Source: Marinirhabdus sp963799365 (GTDB taxonomy: Bacteria; Bacteroidota; Bacteroidia; Flavobacteriales; Flavobacteriaceae). Taken from it: 64,000 nucleotides of DNA. This document shows positions 25,272-34,722 of this stretch, piece after piece. Made by a program: the position numbers and the translations under genes. The stretch spans positions 62,001-126,000 of the forward strand of contig CAWCWV010000001.1 in assembly GCA_963799365.1 (NCBI GenBank), read 5' to 3'. Positions within the stretch are counted from its first letter, which is position 1; each line of letters begins with the position of its first letter. The notes beneath the pieces were generated by a model. It did no database searches. It was given only the letters and a program-made list of their open reading frames with translations, and was not told the origin of the DNA.

Positions 25272-25751
25272 ATGAGCCATATACGCATCACCAAAAAATT
25301 TTCTTTTGAAACTGGCCACGCACTATATGGCTACGACGGCAAATGCCGAAACGTACATGGCCACAGTTATAAGCTATCTGTAACAGTAATTGGAACACCT
25401 ATTGACGACACCAATAATGTAAAATACGGAATGGTAATAGACTTTACAGATCTCAAAAAAATTGTAAAAGAAGATATAGTAGATGTTTTTGACCACGCAA
25501 CCGTTTTCAACAAAAATACCCCTCACGTAGAATTGGCCAAAGAATTAAGTAACAGAGGGCACAATGTTTTATTGGTAGACTACCAGCCCACTAGCGAAAT
25601 GATGGTCATAGATTTTGCCAAAAAAATAAAACAACGCTTGCCTAAAGACATTCAATTACATTCGTTGCGCCTACAAGAAACAGCTACAAGCTATGCAGAA
25701 TGGTTTGCGAGTGATAACCCCTCGACTCCAAACGGGGTGCAACATAAATAA
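25272..25751 (+). CDS. queD: 6-carboxytetrahydropterin synthase / 6-pyruvoyl-tetrahydropterin synthase homologue
   Basis: A 159-residue T-fold enzyme. Zinc-binding histidines are in FETGHALYGY (about 15) and NVHGHSYKL (about 31-33), with the catalytic Cys in DGKCRNVHG (about 27). The metal/substrate region VIDFTDLKKIV and the C-terminal LRLQETATSYAEW supply the conserved Asp/Glu. It likely makes 6-carboxytetrahydropterin for queuosine, or another pterin product; the sequence alone does not separate QueD from PTPS. It lies 36 bp before the lpxH frame. Confidence 0.88.
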   Translation: MSHIRITKKFSFETGHALYGYDGKCRNVHGHSYKLSVTVIGTPIDDTNNVKYGMVIDFTDLKKIVKEDIVDVFDHATVFNKNTPHVELAKELSNRGHNVLLVDYQPTSEMMVIDFAKKIKQRLPKDIQLHSLRLQETATSYAEWFASDNPSTPNGVQHK

Positions 25752-25802
25752 ATTTTAAATCAAATTTGTACACTTAGCCGAGTCGAAGTGTATCTTTACG
25801 CC

Positions 25803-26561
25803 ATGCAGATTCCTCCAGGAAAAAAAATATATTTCTCTAGCGATAACCATTTGGGTGCTCCTACAGCTGCCAAAAGCTTACCACGAGAGAAGAAATTTGT
25901 TCGTTGGTTGGACGAAATAAAAGAGGATGCCGCAGCTATTTTTTTGCTTGGTGATCTGTTCGATTTTTGGTTTGAATATAAAACTGTAGTCCCAAAAGGT
26001 TTTGTACGTGTGTTGGGAAAACTGGCAGAAATAAGTGATAGTGGCATTCCAATTTATTTTTTTGTAGGCAATCACGATCTTTGGATGGGCGACTATTTTG
26101 AAACCGAACTCAACATTCCCACCTATCGCGAACCCAAGGAATTTACTTTTAACAGCAAAACTTTCTTTATTGGCCACGGCGACGGAAAGGGACCTGGGGA
26201 TATAGGTTATAAAAGAATGAAAAAGGTTTTTGAAAATAAGGTCTTTAATTGGCTGTTTCATTGGTTTCACCCAGCGCTTGGGATAAAAATAGCGCAATAC
26301 CTTTCCGTGAAAAATAAATTAATATCTGGCGAGGAAGACAAGAAATTTTTAGGTGAAGAAAACGAATGGCTAGCGCTCTACGCCAAAAGAAAACTAGAGA
26401 CCAAACATTATGATTACTTTATATTTGGGCACAGGCATCTTTCTATGCAAATTCAAGTGGGAGAAAACTCCACCTACTACAACCTTGGCGATTGGATTTC
26501 TCAATATACTTATGGTGTTTTTGATGGAGAACAGTTTCAAATAAAAATTTTTGAAGGCTAG
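25803..26561 (+). CDS. lpxH: UDP-2,3-diacylglucosamine diphosphatase
   Basis: Hydrolyses UDP-2,3-diacylglucosamine to lipid X in lipid A synthesis, at the inner-membrane surface. Metallophosphoesterase motifs appear in order: SDNHLG (about 14-19), LGDLFDFW (about 50), VGNHDLWMGDYF (about 87), GHGDGKGPG (about 120) and FGHRHL (about 207). The start is ATG 25803 (252 residues); the upstream in-frame GTG lies against a promoter-like TATCTTTA (25791-25798), making a near-leaderless transcript probable. It converges on recJ with a 1-bp gap. Confidence 0.92.
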   Translation: MQIPPGKKIYFSSDNHLGAPTAAKSLPREKKFVRWLDEIKEDAAAIFLLGDLFDFWFEYKTVVPKGFVRVLGKLAEISDSGIPIYFFVGNHDLWMGDYFETELNIPTYREPKEFTFNSKTFFIGHGDGKGPGDIGYKRMKKVFENKVFNWLFHWFHPALGIKIAQYLSVKNKLISGEEDKKFLGEENEWLALYAKRKLETKHYDYFIFGHRHLSMQIQVGENSTYYNLGDWISQYTYGVFDGEQFQIKIFEG

Positions 26562-26562
26562 A

Positions 26563-28254
26563 TTAGGATTTTATATCCTTTAATCTTAGTTGCAAGTTCA
26601 CATTTCCCTGCCATTCGTTCTCATCAATTACATATGCAGCTTTAAACGGTTTTCCTTTAAAAGCAATATCATACTTATCTCCTAATCCAAATCCTATTGC
26701 GGTAAATTGTGCACTATTTCCTTGTTTTACAACAACGCGCAAGTGACTTTTGTCTTCCCCAACACATTTTCCATAACCCACATCCTTAATATGCTGCGTC
26801 ATAAAAACTGGCGCCATATTACCTGGGCCAAAGGGTGCGAATTGTTTAATAATTCGGTAGAATTTTGAGGTGATCTCGGCAAAGTTTATTTCGGCATCTA
26901 TCGTTAATTGAGGTTTCAAAAGTTTTGGATCTATAGTTGCTGAAACAACTTTTTCAAACTCAGCTTTAAAGTTTTCATAATCTTCCTCAAACAGCGTCAA
27001 GCCAGCAGCGTATTTATGGCCTCCAAATTGTTCAATATATTCCTTGCAAGCTTCTAAAGCATTGTATACATCAAATCCCTTTACAGATCTTGCAGAAGCC
27101 GCTAATTTCTCCCCGCTTTTAGTAAATACCAGCGTAGGGCGGTAATAGTTTTCGGTTAATCTAGAAGCTACAATCCCAATTACACCTTTGTGCCAATTTT
27201 CGTTGTAGACCACGGTAGTCATCCGGTCTTCTTCTTTATTATTTAATATTTGACTCAAAGCTTCTTCAGTTATTTGTTTATCTGCATCACGTCTATCTGT
27301 ATTAAACTGTTCAATTTCGGCGGCCCAAATGGCGGCTTTCTCTAAATCGGTTTCAGTAAGTAAAGTGACGGCGTGGTTTCCATGTTTCATCCTGCCAGCT
27401 GCATTAATTCTTGGTGCGATAATAAATACAACATCGGTTATGGTCAATTCGGTTTTTTTGACCTGCTTCAAAATTGCTTGAAACCCCGTACGCGGATTCG
27501 TATTTATAACCTTTAAACCATAATATGCCAAAACTCTATTTTCGCCAGTGATAGGAACAATATCTGCACCAATAGCAGTCGCCACCAAATCTAAATATAA
27601 AAGCAAATCGTCTATTGTTTGGCTTCTATTTTTAGCGAGTGCCTGAATTAGTTTAAACCCAACGCCGCAGCCACACAATTCTTTAAATGGATAGTTACAA
27701 TCCTCCCTTTTTGGGTCTAAAACAGCTACAGCTTTCGGCAATTCAGCCCCAGGTCTATGGTGATCGCAAATAATAAAATCGATTTTTTTTTCTGAAGCGT
27801 ATGCTACTTTATCAAGAGCTTTAACACCACAATCCAGGGCAATTATTAAACTGAAACTGTTGTCTTCAGCAAAATCGATTCCTTTGTAAGAAACTCCGTA
27901 GCCTTCTTCATAACGGTCTGGAATATATGTGGCAACATTGGGGTAGTAACTTTTTAAATAGGAAGACAGTAGCGCCACACTGGTAGTGCCGTCCACGTCG
28001 TAATCGCCAAAAACAAGAATATTCTCTTCTTCTAAGATAGCTTTTTCAATTCTGGCGACGGCCTTTTCCATGTCTTTCATAAGGTATGGATCATGTAATT
28101 CGTCTAGAGAAGGCCTAAAGAATTTTTTGGCTTCTTCAAAGGTTTCAACACCTCTTTGTAAAAGCAATGAAGCAATAATAGGTTCTACTCCCAATGCTTT
28201 AGAAAGGATTTCAATTTTTTCTTCGGAAGGTTTAGGTTTTAAAGTCCAGCGCAT
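26563..28254 (-). CDS. recJ: Single-stranded-DNA-specific exonuclease RecJ
   Basis: 5'-3' exonuclease on single-stranded DNA in recombination and mismatch repair. The DHH-superfamily signatures are VFGDYDVDGTTS (about 80), ALDCGVKA (about 140), FIICDHHRPGA (about 160) and the DHHA1 region FGGHKYAAGLTL (about 418), followed by an OB-like C-terminal domain. Length 563 is typical. It ends 1 bp from the lpxH stop in convergent orientation. Confidence 0.96.
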   Translation of the reverse strand: MRWTLKPKPSEEKIEILSKALGVEPIIASLLLQRGVETFEEAKKFFRPSLDELHDPYLMKDMEKAVARIEKAILEEENILVFGDYDVDGTTSVALLSSYLKSYYPNVATYIPDRYEEGYGVSYKGIDFAEDNSFSLIIALDCGVKALDKVAYASEKKIDFIICDHHRPGAELPKAVAVLDPKREDCNYPFKELCGCGVGFKLIQALAKNRSQTIDDLLLYLDLVATAIGADIVPITGENRVLAYYGLKVINTNPRTGFQAILKQVKKTELTITDVVFIIAPRINAAGRMKHGNHAVTLLTETDLEKAAIWAAEIEQFNTDRRDADKQITEEALSQILNNKEEDRMTTVVYNENWHKGVIGIVASRLTENYYRPTLVFTKSGEKLAASARSVKGFDVYNALEACKEYIEQFGGHKYAAGLTLFEEDYENFKAEFEKVVSATIDPKLLKPQLTIDAEINFAEITSKFYRIIKQFAPFGPGNMAPVFMTQHIKDVGYGKCVGEDKSHLRVVVKQGNSAQFTAIGFGLGDKYDIAFKGKPFKAAYVIDENEWQGNVNLQLRLKDIKS

Positions 28255-28407
28255 GTTTCTAGAAATTCCAATATCTTAAAATACATATTTCAAAAACGTT
28301 AATGAAATGAGGTATAGTAAGAAAGTTACTCTGGGAAGTCTCTGTAAAAGTAGGAAATCATACCATATTAACACCTCTTTTATTCACTGAAAATATTATT
28401 TTTATGA

Positions 28408-29034
28408 ATGAAACCCTTTAAAATTCACCTCCCGGAAAATTTACTTTACTAAGTTTTAGTATTTGTTTCCTTTTATTCGGGCAAGTTTTTGCTCAAAATG
28501 GCATATTGGATCTCTTTTTGGTGATAATGGGGTTACAATCATCGATTTTGAAATAGGATCAGATATAATTAATTCTATTCGGCTTTTTGGCCTCAAATCT
28601 TTTACTAGTAATGAATAAAAAGCACCTTTGAAATATTCTGAAATTGGAATTTTACAAATGATATTTGTTCAGAAAATATTGGATTACAAGACTGGGTTAA
28701 AATAGTAGCGGCTACATCTTCACCTTGGTATAATAACAATGAGGATTTTATATTATTTAGATTAAATAATAATCTTATGCTTTTGAAGAATACAAATCAG
28801 AAATTTCACAATAGCCCCAAACTCAACCAACTATTTTGTGACTATTACTTGTGTCAAATGTTCCCTAAGAAACAAGCGCTAAAAATTACAGTTGCAACAG
28901 GGAATAATAGAGCAAGGTAGTTTCAGTGTTGAAAATCCAAAGATTTCTATGGAAGGTTTTCAACTGGCCTTTATTATCTCAATATAGAAAATACTACTAT
29001 TAAATTAGTGAATCAGAAATTTTACTTTATTTGA
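28408..29034 (+). pseudogene. Decayed delta-60-repeat protein with T9SS sorting domain
   Basis: Three recognisable pieces lie in three different frames. A signal peptide remnant (FLLFGQVFAQNGILD) is followed one frame away by FGDNGVTIIDFEIGSDI, which resembles the start of a delta-60 repeat, and the end reads TGLYYLNIENTT...LVNQKFYFI then a stop, like a type A T9SS sorting domain. Several stop codons and frameshifts separate them. At about 630 bp it is far shorter than most such proteins, so internal repeats have also been lost. The call is from pattern recognition and is moderately sure. Confidence 0.65.
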
Positions 29035-29100
29035 TTTTGTTTTTTATAATTTGTGAATTGAAACATCGAACCGTACCTTCGACATTCAAAACATAAAATT

Positions 29101-29691
29101 ATGCCACTAGTAACCCCACTCACAGCAGATCACGACGTAAATACACAGGAGCTTGCCGAGTTCTTCAACGAAACACTTGGTTTTTGCCCCAACAGCGTAC
29201 TCACCATGCAACGCAGACCCGCCATAAGTCGTGCCTTTATAAACCTCAACAAAGCCGTAATGGCAAATGAAGGGAACGTTACCTCTGCTCTTAAAAGAAT
29301 GATAGCCTGGGTGAGCAGTAACGCAACAGGATGTCGTTATTGCCAGGCCCACGCCATTCGTGCTGCAGAAAGATACGGAGCTGAACAAGAACAACTGGAC
29401 AATATTTGGGAATACCGTACCCACCCCTCTTTTAATGAGGCCGAACGTGCCGCATTGGATTTTTCACTAGCCGCGAGCCAAGTACCAAATGCGGTAGACG
29501 AGGAAATTAAAAAACGCCTCTACGAACACTGGAACGAAGGAGAGATTGTGGAAATGTTAGGCGTAATTTCACTCTTTGGGTATTTAAATCGCTGGAACGA
29601 TAGTATGGGAACTTCCATTGAAGAAGGTGCCGCAGAAAGTGGTGAACAATATTTGGGTAAGCACGGTTGGGAGAAAGGAAAACACATATAA
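29101..29691 (+). CDS. Carboxymuconolactone decarboxylase/AhpD-like protein
   Basis: A 196-residue all-helical protein of the AhpD/CMD superfamily. The redox motif CRYCQAHA (about 79-86) gives the CxxC and following His of AhpD-type alkylhydroperoxidases. The region WEYRTHPSFNEAERAALDFSLAAS (about 103) and the GYLNRWNDSMG tail fit the peroxidase-related subfamily. The substrate is unknown; a role in peroxide or thiol chemistry is inferred. It has no near neighbours on its strand apart from a lipoprotein gene 66 bp downstream. Confidence 0.85.
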   Translation: MPLVTPLTADHDVNTQELAEFFNETLGFCPNSVLTMQRRPAISRAFINLNKAVMANEGNVTSALKRMIAWVSSNATGCRYCQAHAIRAAERYGAEQEQLDNIWEYRTHPSFNEAERAALDFSLAASQVPNAVDEEIKKRLYEHWNEGEIVEMLGVISLFGYLNRWNDSMGTSIEEGAAESGEQYLGKHGWEKGKHI

Positions 29692-29757
29692 AAAACCACA
29701 AAGTGTGAATTAAGAGGTATGAATGAATAGGCCTCCAAAAAATTTAAAATAATATTC

Positions 29758-30492
29758 ATGAAATATAAATATGTATTCCCAAAATATAGTATGCTGGTAT
29801 TTGTACTAGCAGCTTTTTACGCTTGCAATAATATTCCAGAAGCTATTATGCTGGCAAATACCAAAAAAGTAGATACCCTGGATTTTAACGACTACAAATA
29901 TGTAGTCGACGACAAAAACAGACGCGGCTATGTTACCATAGAAAACGAAATCATGGAGGGCCAATACGTAATTAAGCGAAATGGTATTATGGTAGAAGAG
30001 TTTACTATACAAGGCGGTTTTTTAAATGGCCCGCGGATTTTATATTTTGAAAACGGATTACCAGAAAGTATTGAAACCTATAAAACCAGCATACAAAATG
30101 GTCCGGTAACCTCATTTTATGAGAGCGGTGCTATTAGGTCTGAAACTTCTTATACCAATAATATTGCAAATGTTGAAGAAACTCATTATGACGAATCTGG
30201 TGCCATCATCCTTAAAAAAGTTGAAAAAGATGGAGTTGTCTACGAGCATAATTACAGAGACGGCAACCGTATGGTTTCTATGTTTCAAAAAACCATAGAT
30301 GAGCAAACTTACGATCTTATTATAAAGTACGATTCATTTGGCACAGTGCAATTGGTTATGGGAAAATTAGTTGACAATGACTCTCCCATACTTTACATTT
30401 TTGATGCAGAATTTAAACAAATAGACAGTTTTAACGGTCAAGAGGAACCACTTAAAGCCCAGCAATACCTTGCGGTATTTCAATCTTGGTAA
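29758..30492 (+). CDS. Lipoprotein with MORN-like/YwqK-type repeats
   Basis: A 244-residue protein. An N-terminal hydrophobic stretch ends in LAAFYACNN (Cys about 23), which reads as a lipobox, so it is probably a membrane-anchored lipoprotein. The middle carries repeated short units such as GGFLNGPRILYFENGLPES and NGPVTSFYESGAIRSE, of the MORN/YwqK-like beta-hairpin kind. The C-terminus is unremarkable. Such repeats occur in proteins of varied role, so function is unknown. Confidence 0.7.
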   Translation: MKYKYVFPKYSMLVFVLAAFYACNNIPEAIMLANTKKVDTLDFNDYKYVVDDKNRRGYVTIENEIMEGQYVIKRNGIMVEEFTIQGGFLNGPRILYFENGLPESIETYKTSIQNGPVTSFYESGAIRSETSYTNNIANVEETHYDESGAIILKKVEKDGVVYEHNYRDGNRMVSMFQKTIDEQTYDLIIKYDSFGTVQLVMGKLVDNDSPILYIFDAEFKQIDSFNGQEEPLKAQQYLAVFQSW

Positions 30493-30515
30493 TTTTCTAT
30501 AACCTATAACTATCT

Positions 30516-31088
30516 TTAAGAAAGAACCTGGGCTATCTTTTTCTGAAGCAGTGGCACAACAGTCTCTTCAAACCAAGGGTTTTTTGCGCGCCAAAATCTG
30601 TTTACAGGAGATGGATGTGGTAAAGGCCAGTATTTTGGTAAAAATTTCTCAAAATTTTCAACACGTTGTGTGAGATTCTTGCCGTCTTTAGGCAAGTAAT
30701 ATTTGTTAGCATAACTCCCAATTAATAGTATGAGATGGGCGTCTGTAAACTTGTCTAGCACTATTTCATGCCAAAGAGGTGCACACTCTTTTCTTGGCGG
30801 GAGATCTCCTGTTTTTGCTTTACCGGGATAGCAAAACCCCATGGGAAGGATTGCAAAATTATTGGTATTATAAAAAGTGTCTTCCTCTACATCTAGCCAC
30901 TCACGCAATTTTTTCCCACTCTGGTCTGCCCACGCTTTTCCATTTTCGTGGACAATACGACCAGGAGCCTGGCTTATCAATATTATTTTTGAATTTGCAG
31001 CTGCCTCTATAATGGGTCTTGGGCCTAGTGGTAAGTGTTTTGCGCAAACGGAGCAGTCTCTTATTTCTGAAAGTAGCTTTTGCATCAT
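30516..31088 (-). CDS. Uracil-DNA glycosylase superfamily protein
   Basis: A 190-residue member of the uracil-DNA glycosylase fold. The glycosylase motif is ILISQAPGRIVHENG (about 35, a variant of GQAPG), and the C-terminal loop is PLPHPSPVNRFW (about 157). Only two cysteines (CSVCAKHLP) lie near the N-terminus, so the 4Fe-4S cluster of families 4/5 is unlikely. It may excise damaged bases, but the substrate is unproven. It overlaps rsmI by 4 bp (ATGA), so the two are coupled. Confidence 0.82.
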   Translation of the reverse strand: MMQKLLSEIRDCSVCAKHLPLGPRPIIEAAANSKIILISQAPGRIVHENGKAWADQSGKKLREWLDVEEDTFYNTNNFAILPMGFCYPGKAKTGDLPPRKECAPLWHEIVLDKFTDAHLILLIGSYANKYYLPKDGKNLTQRVENFEKFLPKYWPLPHPSPVNRFWRAKNPWFEETVVPLLQKKIAQVLS

Positions 31089-31756
31089 TTTTTTCCTCCT
31101 ACAACCACAACTATCTCCCCTTTAGGAGGTTTTGCTTCATAATGCGCCAAAACTTCTGCAACGGTTCCTCTTATGGTTTCTTCATGCAGTTTAGTGATTT
31201 CTCTTGAAACTGAAATCTGCCTATCGGCTCCAAAATATTCTAAAAATTGACCTAAGGTTTTTAGTAGTTTATGAGGCGATTCGTAAAAAATAATGGTTCG
31301 GGTTTCTTCGGCTAAGAGTTGCAAGCGAGTTTGACGGCCTTTTTTTACAGGTAAAAAACCTTCAAAAACAAATTTATCATTAGGCAACCCACTATTTACC
31401 AAAGCCGGAACAAAAGCGGTGGCGCCGGGGAGACAATCTACTTCAATCCCTGCTTCTACACAGGCCCTGGTGAGTAAAAATCCAGGATCACTAATGGCTG
31501 GGGTTCCTGCATCGCTAATTAATGCAATTGTTTCTCCGGCTAGAATACGTTTAACAATGCCTTCGGTTGTTTTATGCTCGTTGTGCATATGATGAGAATG
31601 CATCTGCGTGCCAATATCAAAATGCTTTAAAAGTTTCCCACTGGTTCGGGTGTCTTCGGCTAAAATAAGATCGACCTCCTTTAGTACTTCAATAGCACGA
31701 AAAGTAATGTCTTTTAAATTTCCGATAGGCGTTGGAACAAGGTAGAGTTTGGACAC
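31085..31756 (-). CDS. rsmI: 16S rRNA (cytidine1402-2'-O)-methyltransferase
   Basis: SAM-dependent methyltransferase that modifies C1402 in the ribosome decoding centre. The tetrapyrrole-methylase fold begins LYLVPTPIGNLKDITFRAIE and shows DLILAEDTRTS (about 30), ALISDAGTPAISDPG (about 77-91) and FYESPHKLLKTL (about 157). Length 223 is close to the usual 225-290, with no extra C-terminal domain. The ATGA overlap with the downstream UDG gene indicates one transcript. Confidence 0.95.
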   Translation of the reverse strand: MSKLYLVPTPIGNLKDITFRAIEVLKEVDLILAEDTRTSGKLLKHFDIGTQMHSHHMHNEHKTTEGIVKRILAGETIALISDAGTPAISDPGFLLTRACVEAGIEVDCLPGATAFVPALVNSGLPNDKFVFEGFLPVKKGRQTRLQLLAEETRTIIFYESPHKLLKTLGQFLEYFGADRQISVSREITKLHEETIRGTVAEVLAHYEAKPPKGEIVVVVGGKK

Positions 31757-31949
31757 GGGTTTGAGGTTTGAATTACGAGCAAAGAATGACGAAGTTATAC
31801 AATTTTATTTATTCACTTTACAGCTTCCAATTCTCAATTTCGTTTTTCTAATTTCTTCATTATAATACCTCAGCTCTTTTCTCAAGAAATAAGACATGAG
31901 TAATGCAATCAAGCCAATAAAATGCTTTAGAAACTTTCAATCCAAACGA

Positions 31950-32762
31950 TTAATTAAATTGTTTTTCAACTGAAGCCATAAACCGTTCGGCAAACATATC
32001 TTTTTGCAACCAAAAATTGTAGTCTGGCTTTACTTTCGTTTTTATAAAAGTTTCAGCTTGGTCAAAAGATTGCATGGTATTTATTTGTGACAAGACCCGT
32101 GTATAATCTTCCGCACTACCACCAAATAGGTGTTTTATATAGGCAAGACGGTCATTAAGGCCAATATTCATCCCAACACCTGCTTGATCGTTAACAGACT
32201 TTGGCTTTTCACCTACTCCTAAATCATCTATCAAACGCTTTTTGTTTTCGGGAGCTGGAACACCTTTTACGGGTTCCCGTTCTTCTAGAGTAGTTTGAAT
32301 TTTAGTGGGTGGTGAAGGTGCTGTTTTACGCTCAAACGTGGGTGTTTGTTGGTAGGTTTTGGCAAATTCTTCGAGGTCATTTTTCATGTATTTTTTTTGT
32401 GGAAGCACCTCTTCCAAAAAATCGTCCATCTCTTGAGATTCTGGCGGCATTTGCGCTACTAAATCTTTAATTTTTTCCATTAAAGGCTCTACCAAATCTT
32501 CTTGGTGTTGTGGTTGTGGGATTGGCTCTGGCTCGGTAAACCAGTTTTGTTCTTTGTAGCTTTTACTGTCAAAAGCATCATCAATTTTTTCTTTTGCTAA
32601 AGGCTTTGCTCCATCAATTTGTTGCTCTAAATAGTCCAAAACGCAAATAGTATCGTACATTTCAGAAATTTTTTGTTTCATTTCGGCAGTATGGAAGGGG
32701 TCCTTTTTCTGAAGGATTTCATTTGCCAAATCACGTAGGTCTTGTTGCAACTTCTTTTTCAT
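31950..32762 (-). CDS. Conserved Bacteroidota protein, function unknown
   Basis: A 270-residue soluble protein. The N-terminal half is helical with acidic/basic coiled-coil-like sequence; the middle (about 75-185) is rich in Pro, Glu, Gln and Lys and looks disordered (PEPIPQPQHQE, APSPPTKIQTT). The C-terminal 80 residues (GMNIGLNDRLAYIKHLFGG onward) look folded. No catalytic motif is seen. It is divergent from tdk with a 111-bp gap. I recognise the C-terminal pattern only as a widespread Bacteroidota hypothetical. Confidence 0.75.
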   Translation of the reverse strand: MKKKLQQDLRDLANEILQKKDPFHTAEMKQKISEMYDTICVLDYLEQQIDGAKPLAKEKIDDAFDSKSYKEQNWFTEPEPIPQPQHQEDLVEPLMEKIKDLVAQMPPESQEMDDFLEEVLPQKKYMKNDLEEFAKTYQQTPTFERKTAPSPPTKIQTTLEEREPVKGVPAPENKKRLIDDLGVGEKPKSVNDQAGVGMNIGLNDRLAYIKHLFGGSAEDYTRVLSQINTMQSFDQAETFIKTKVKPDYNFWLQKDMFAERFMASVEKQFN

Positions 32763-32873
32763 ATCTCTGTATAAGTTTTTAGTTCTGAAGGGACGGGGTC
32801 AACTTTGTTTTGTTAAATTTACGCATCCTATATGTAAACGTCAAAAATTTCCGTTTTATTCTAAACAACACTT

Positions 32874-33530
32874 ATGTTTCTCGAAAATACCGTAAATCAA
32901 AAAGAGCAATTTGGCTGGATCGAAGTGATCTGTGGCTCTATGTTTTCTGGTAAAACTGAAGAATTAATTCGCAGATTGAAGCGTGCCCAATTTGCCCGCC
33001 AAAAAGTGGAAATTTTTAAACCTACCGTAGATACAAGATACGAAGAACATCACGTAGTTTCTCACGATAGCAATCAAATACGTTCCACACCAGTTCCTGC
33101 TGCTGCTAATATTCCAATTTTGGCAGATAATTGCGATGTGGTGGGCATAGACGAAGCTCAGTTTTTTGACGATGAGATAGTAAAAGTATGTAATGACCTT
33201 GCCAATCGTGGCGTTCGTGTAATCGTGGCTGGATTAGACATGGACTATAAGGGAAACCCCTTTGGCCCGATGCCTGCACTTATGGCAACGGCAGAATATG
33301 TTACTAAAGTTCATGCTATTTGTCCAAGAACGGGAAATTTAGCGCATTACAGTTTCCGAAAATCAAACAATGATAGCCTTGTATTCCTTGGTGAAACAGA
33401 AGAATATGAACCCCTAAGTCGTGCAGCCTACTACAAAGCTGTGCTTCGAGAAAAAGTAAGAAAAATGGACGTACAGGATCCGGAACAAATTACTTCAAAA
33501 TCTGCCCAAGAGGCAAAAAAGCAAGCTTAG
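32874..33530 (+). CDS. tdk: Thymidine kinase
   Basis: Phosphorylates thymidine to dTMP in nucleotide salvage. The type II enzyme shows the P-loop CGSMFSGKTEEL (about 21-32), the VGIDEAQFFDD active site (about 97) and RGVRVIVAGLDMDYKGNPFG (about 114-133). The usual zinc ribbon is incomplete: only one Cys remains at AICPRTGN (about 146) and the second pair is replaced by LSRAAYY (about 182). Alanine racemase follows after 2 bp, so they form an operon. Confidence 0.94.
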   Translation: MFLENTVNQKEQFGWIEVICGSMFSGKTEELIRRLKRAQFARQKVEIFKPTVDTRYEEHHVVSHDSNQIRSTPVPAAANIPILADNCDVVGIDEAQFFDDEIVKVCNDLANRGVRVIVAGLDMDYKGNPFGPMPALMATAEYVTKVHAICPRTGNLAHYSFRKSNNDSLVFLGETEEYEPLSRAAYYKAVLREKVRKMDVQDPEQITSKSAQEAKKQA

Positions 33531-33532
33531 TT

Positions 33533-34642
33533 ATGTCCCAATTTCTCGAAACCGTGCTAGAAATAGACTTAAATGCGCTGGTGCATAATTATAAGTACCT
33601 CACTTCAAAACTTCAAAAAGAAACTAAAACTCTGGCCGTTGTAAAAGCATTCGGGTATGGCAGCGAAAGCATTGCCGTTGCAAAAGAATTAGAAAATTTA
33701 GGAATAGATTACTTTGCTGTTGCTTATGTAAGCGAGGGCATTGCGCTTCGAGATGCGGGCATTAGAACTCCAATTTTGGTGCTTCACCCACAACCCATTA
33801 ATTTTGAGAAATTAATAGACCGCTGTCTGGAACCTTCTATCTACAGTCCTAGAATACTAAACCATTTTGTAACAATTGCCGAAGAAAAAAAACAAAAAGA
33901 CTATCCTGTTCATTTAAAATTCAACACAGGATTAAACCGTTTAGGTTTTCTAGAAAATGATTGCAAACATATTGTATCAAAACTCAAAGAAACCAAAGCC
34001 ATTAAAGTACGGTCACTATTCTCACATTTGGTAGCTAGTGAAGACCCAGCTGAAAAAGAGTTTACTCTTCATCAAATTGACGCTTTCAAGAGAATTGCTG
34101 AACGAATGAAAGCTAGCTTGCCTTACGAAATGTTTATGCATCAAAGCAATACCTCTGGAGTGATAAATTATCCACAGGCACATTTTGATATGGTTAGAGT
34201 AGGTATTGGTTTGTATGGCTTTGGAAATTCAGAAAAAGAAAATAAAAATTTGAAGCCTGTTGCCACGTTGAAATCTGTTATATCGCAAATTCACTCAATT
34301 CAACCAGGAGAAACTGTTGGATACAACCGTGCGTATAAAGCGAAAGATCTTGAAAAAACGGCTACCATTCCTATTGGTCACGCAGATGGTATCTCTCGCG
34401 CTTATGGAAAGGGTATTGGTTGGGTAACAATTAAAGGTTATAAAGCACCTATTGTAGGTAATGTATGTATGGATATGCTTATGGTAAACATCACTGGAAT
34501 AGACTGTCAAGAAGGTAATGAAGTGATTGTTTTTGGAGAAAATCCTACTGCTCAAGAACTAGCCGAAGCTGTAGGTTCTATCCCTTACGAATTACTAACA
34601 GCCATCTCTCAGCGGGTAAAACGTATTGTTTGTCGAAAATAA
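33533..34642 (+). CDS. alr: Alanine racemase
   Basis: PLP enzyme making D-alanine for peptidoglycan. The PLP lysine is in LAVVKAFGYGSES (about 35), the catalytic Tyr is in GETVGYNRAYKAKD (about 261), and the N-terminal barrel has FNTGLNRLGF (about 131) and MVRVGIGLYGFGN (about 222). The C-terminal beta domain has GNVCMDMLMVNIT (about 305). Length 369 is typical. It begins 2 bp after tdk and is followed 80 bp later by mscL. Confidence 0.96.
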   Translation: MSQFLETVLEIDLNALVHNYKYLTSKLQKETKTLAVVKAFGYGSESIAVAKELENLGIDYFAVAYVSEGIALRDAGIRTPILVLHPQPINFEKLIDRCLEPSIYSPRILNHFVTIAEEKKQKDYPVHLKFNTGLNRLGFLENDCKHIVSKLKETKAIKVRSLFSHLVASEDPAEKEFTLHQIDAFKRIAERMKASLPYEMFMHQSNTSGVINYPQAHFDMVRVGIGLYGFGNSEKENKNLKPVATLKSVISQIHSIQPGETVGYNRAYKAKDLEKTATIPIGHADGISRAYGKGIGWVTIKGYKAPIVGNVCMDMLMVNITGIDCQEGNEVIVFGENPTAQELAEAVGSIPYELLTAISQRVKRIVCRK

Positions 34643-34722
34643 GACCTGACTTAATCTATTTAACTTACAATCTCACTTCTTTTTTTATACCTTAGAAGCT
34701 TATTAACCTAAACCAACTAATT

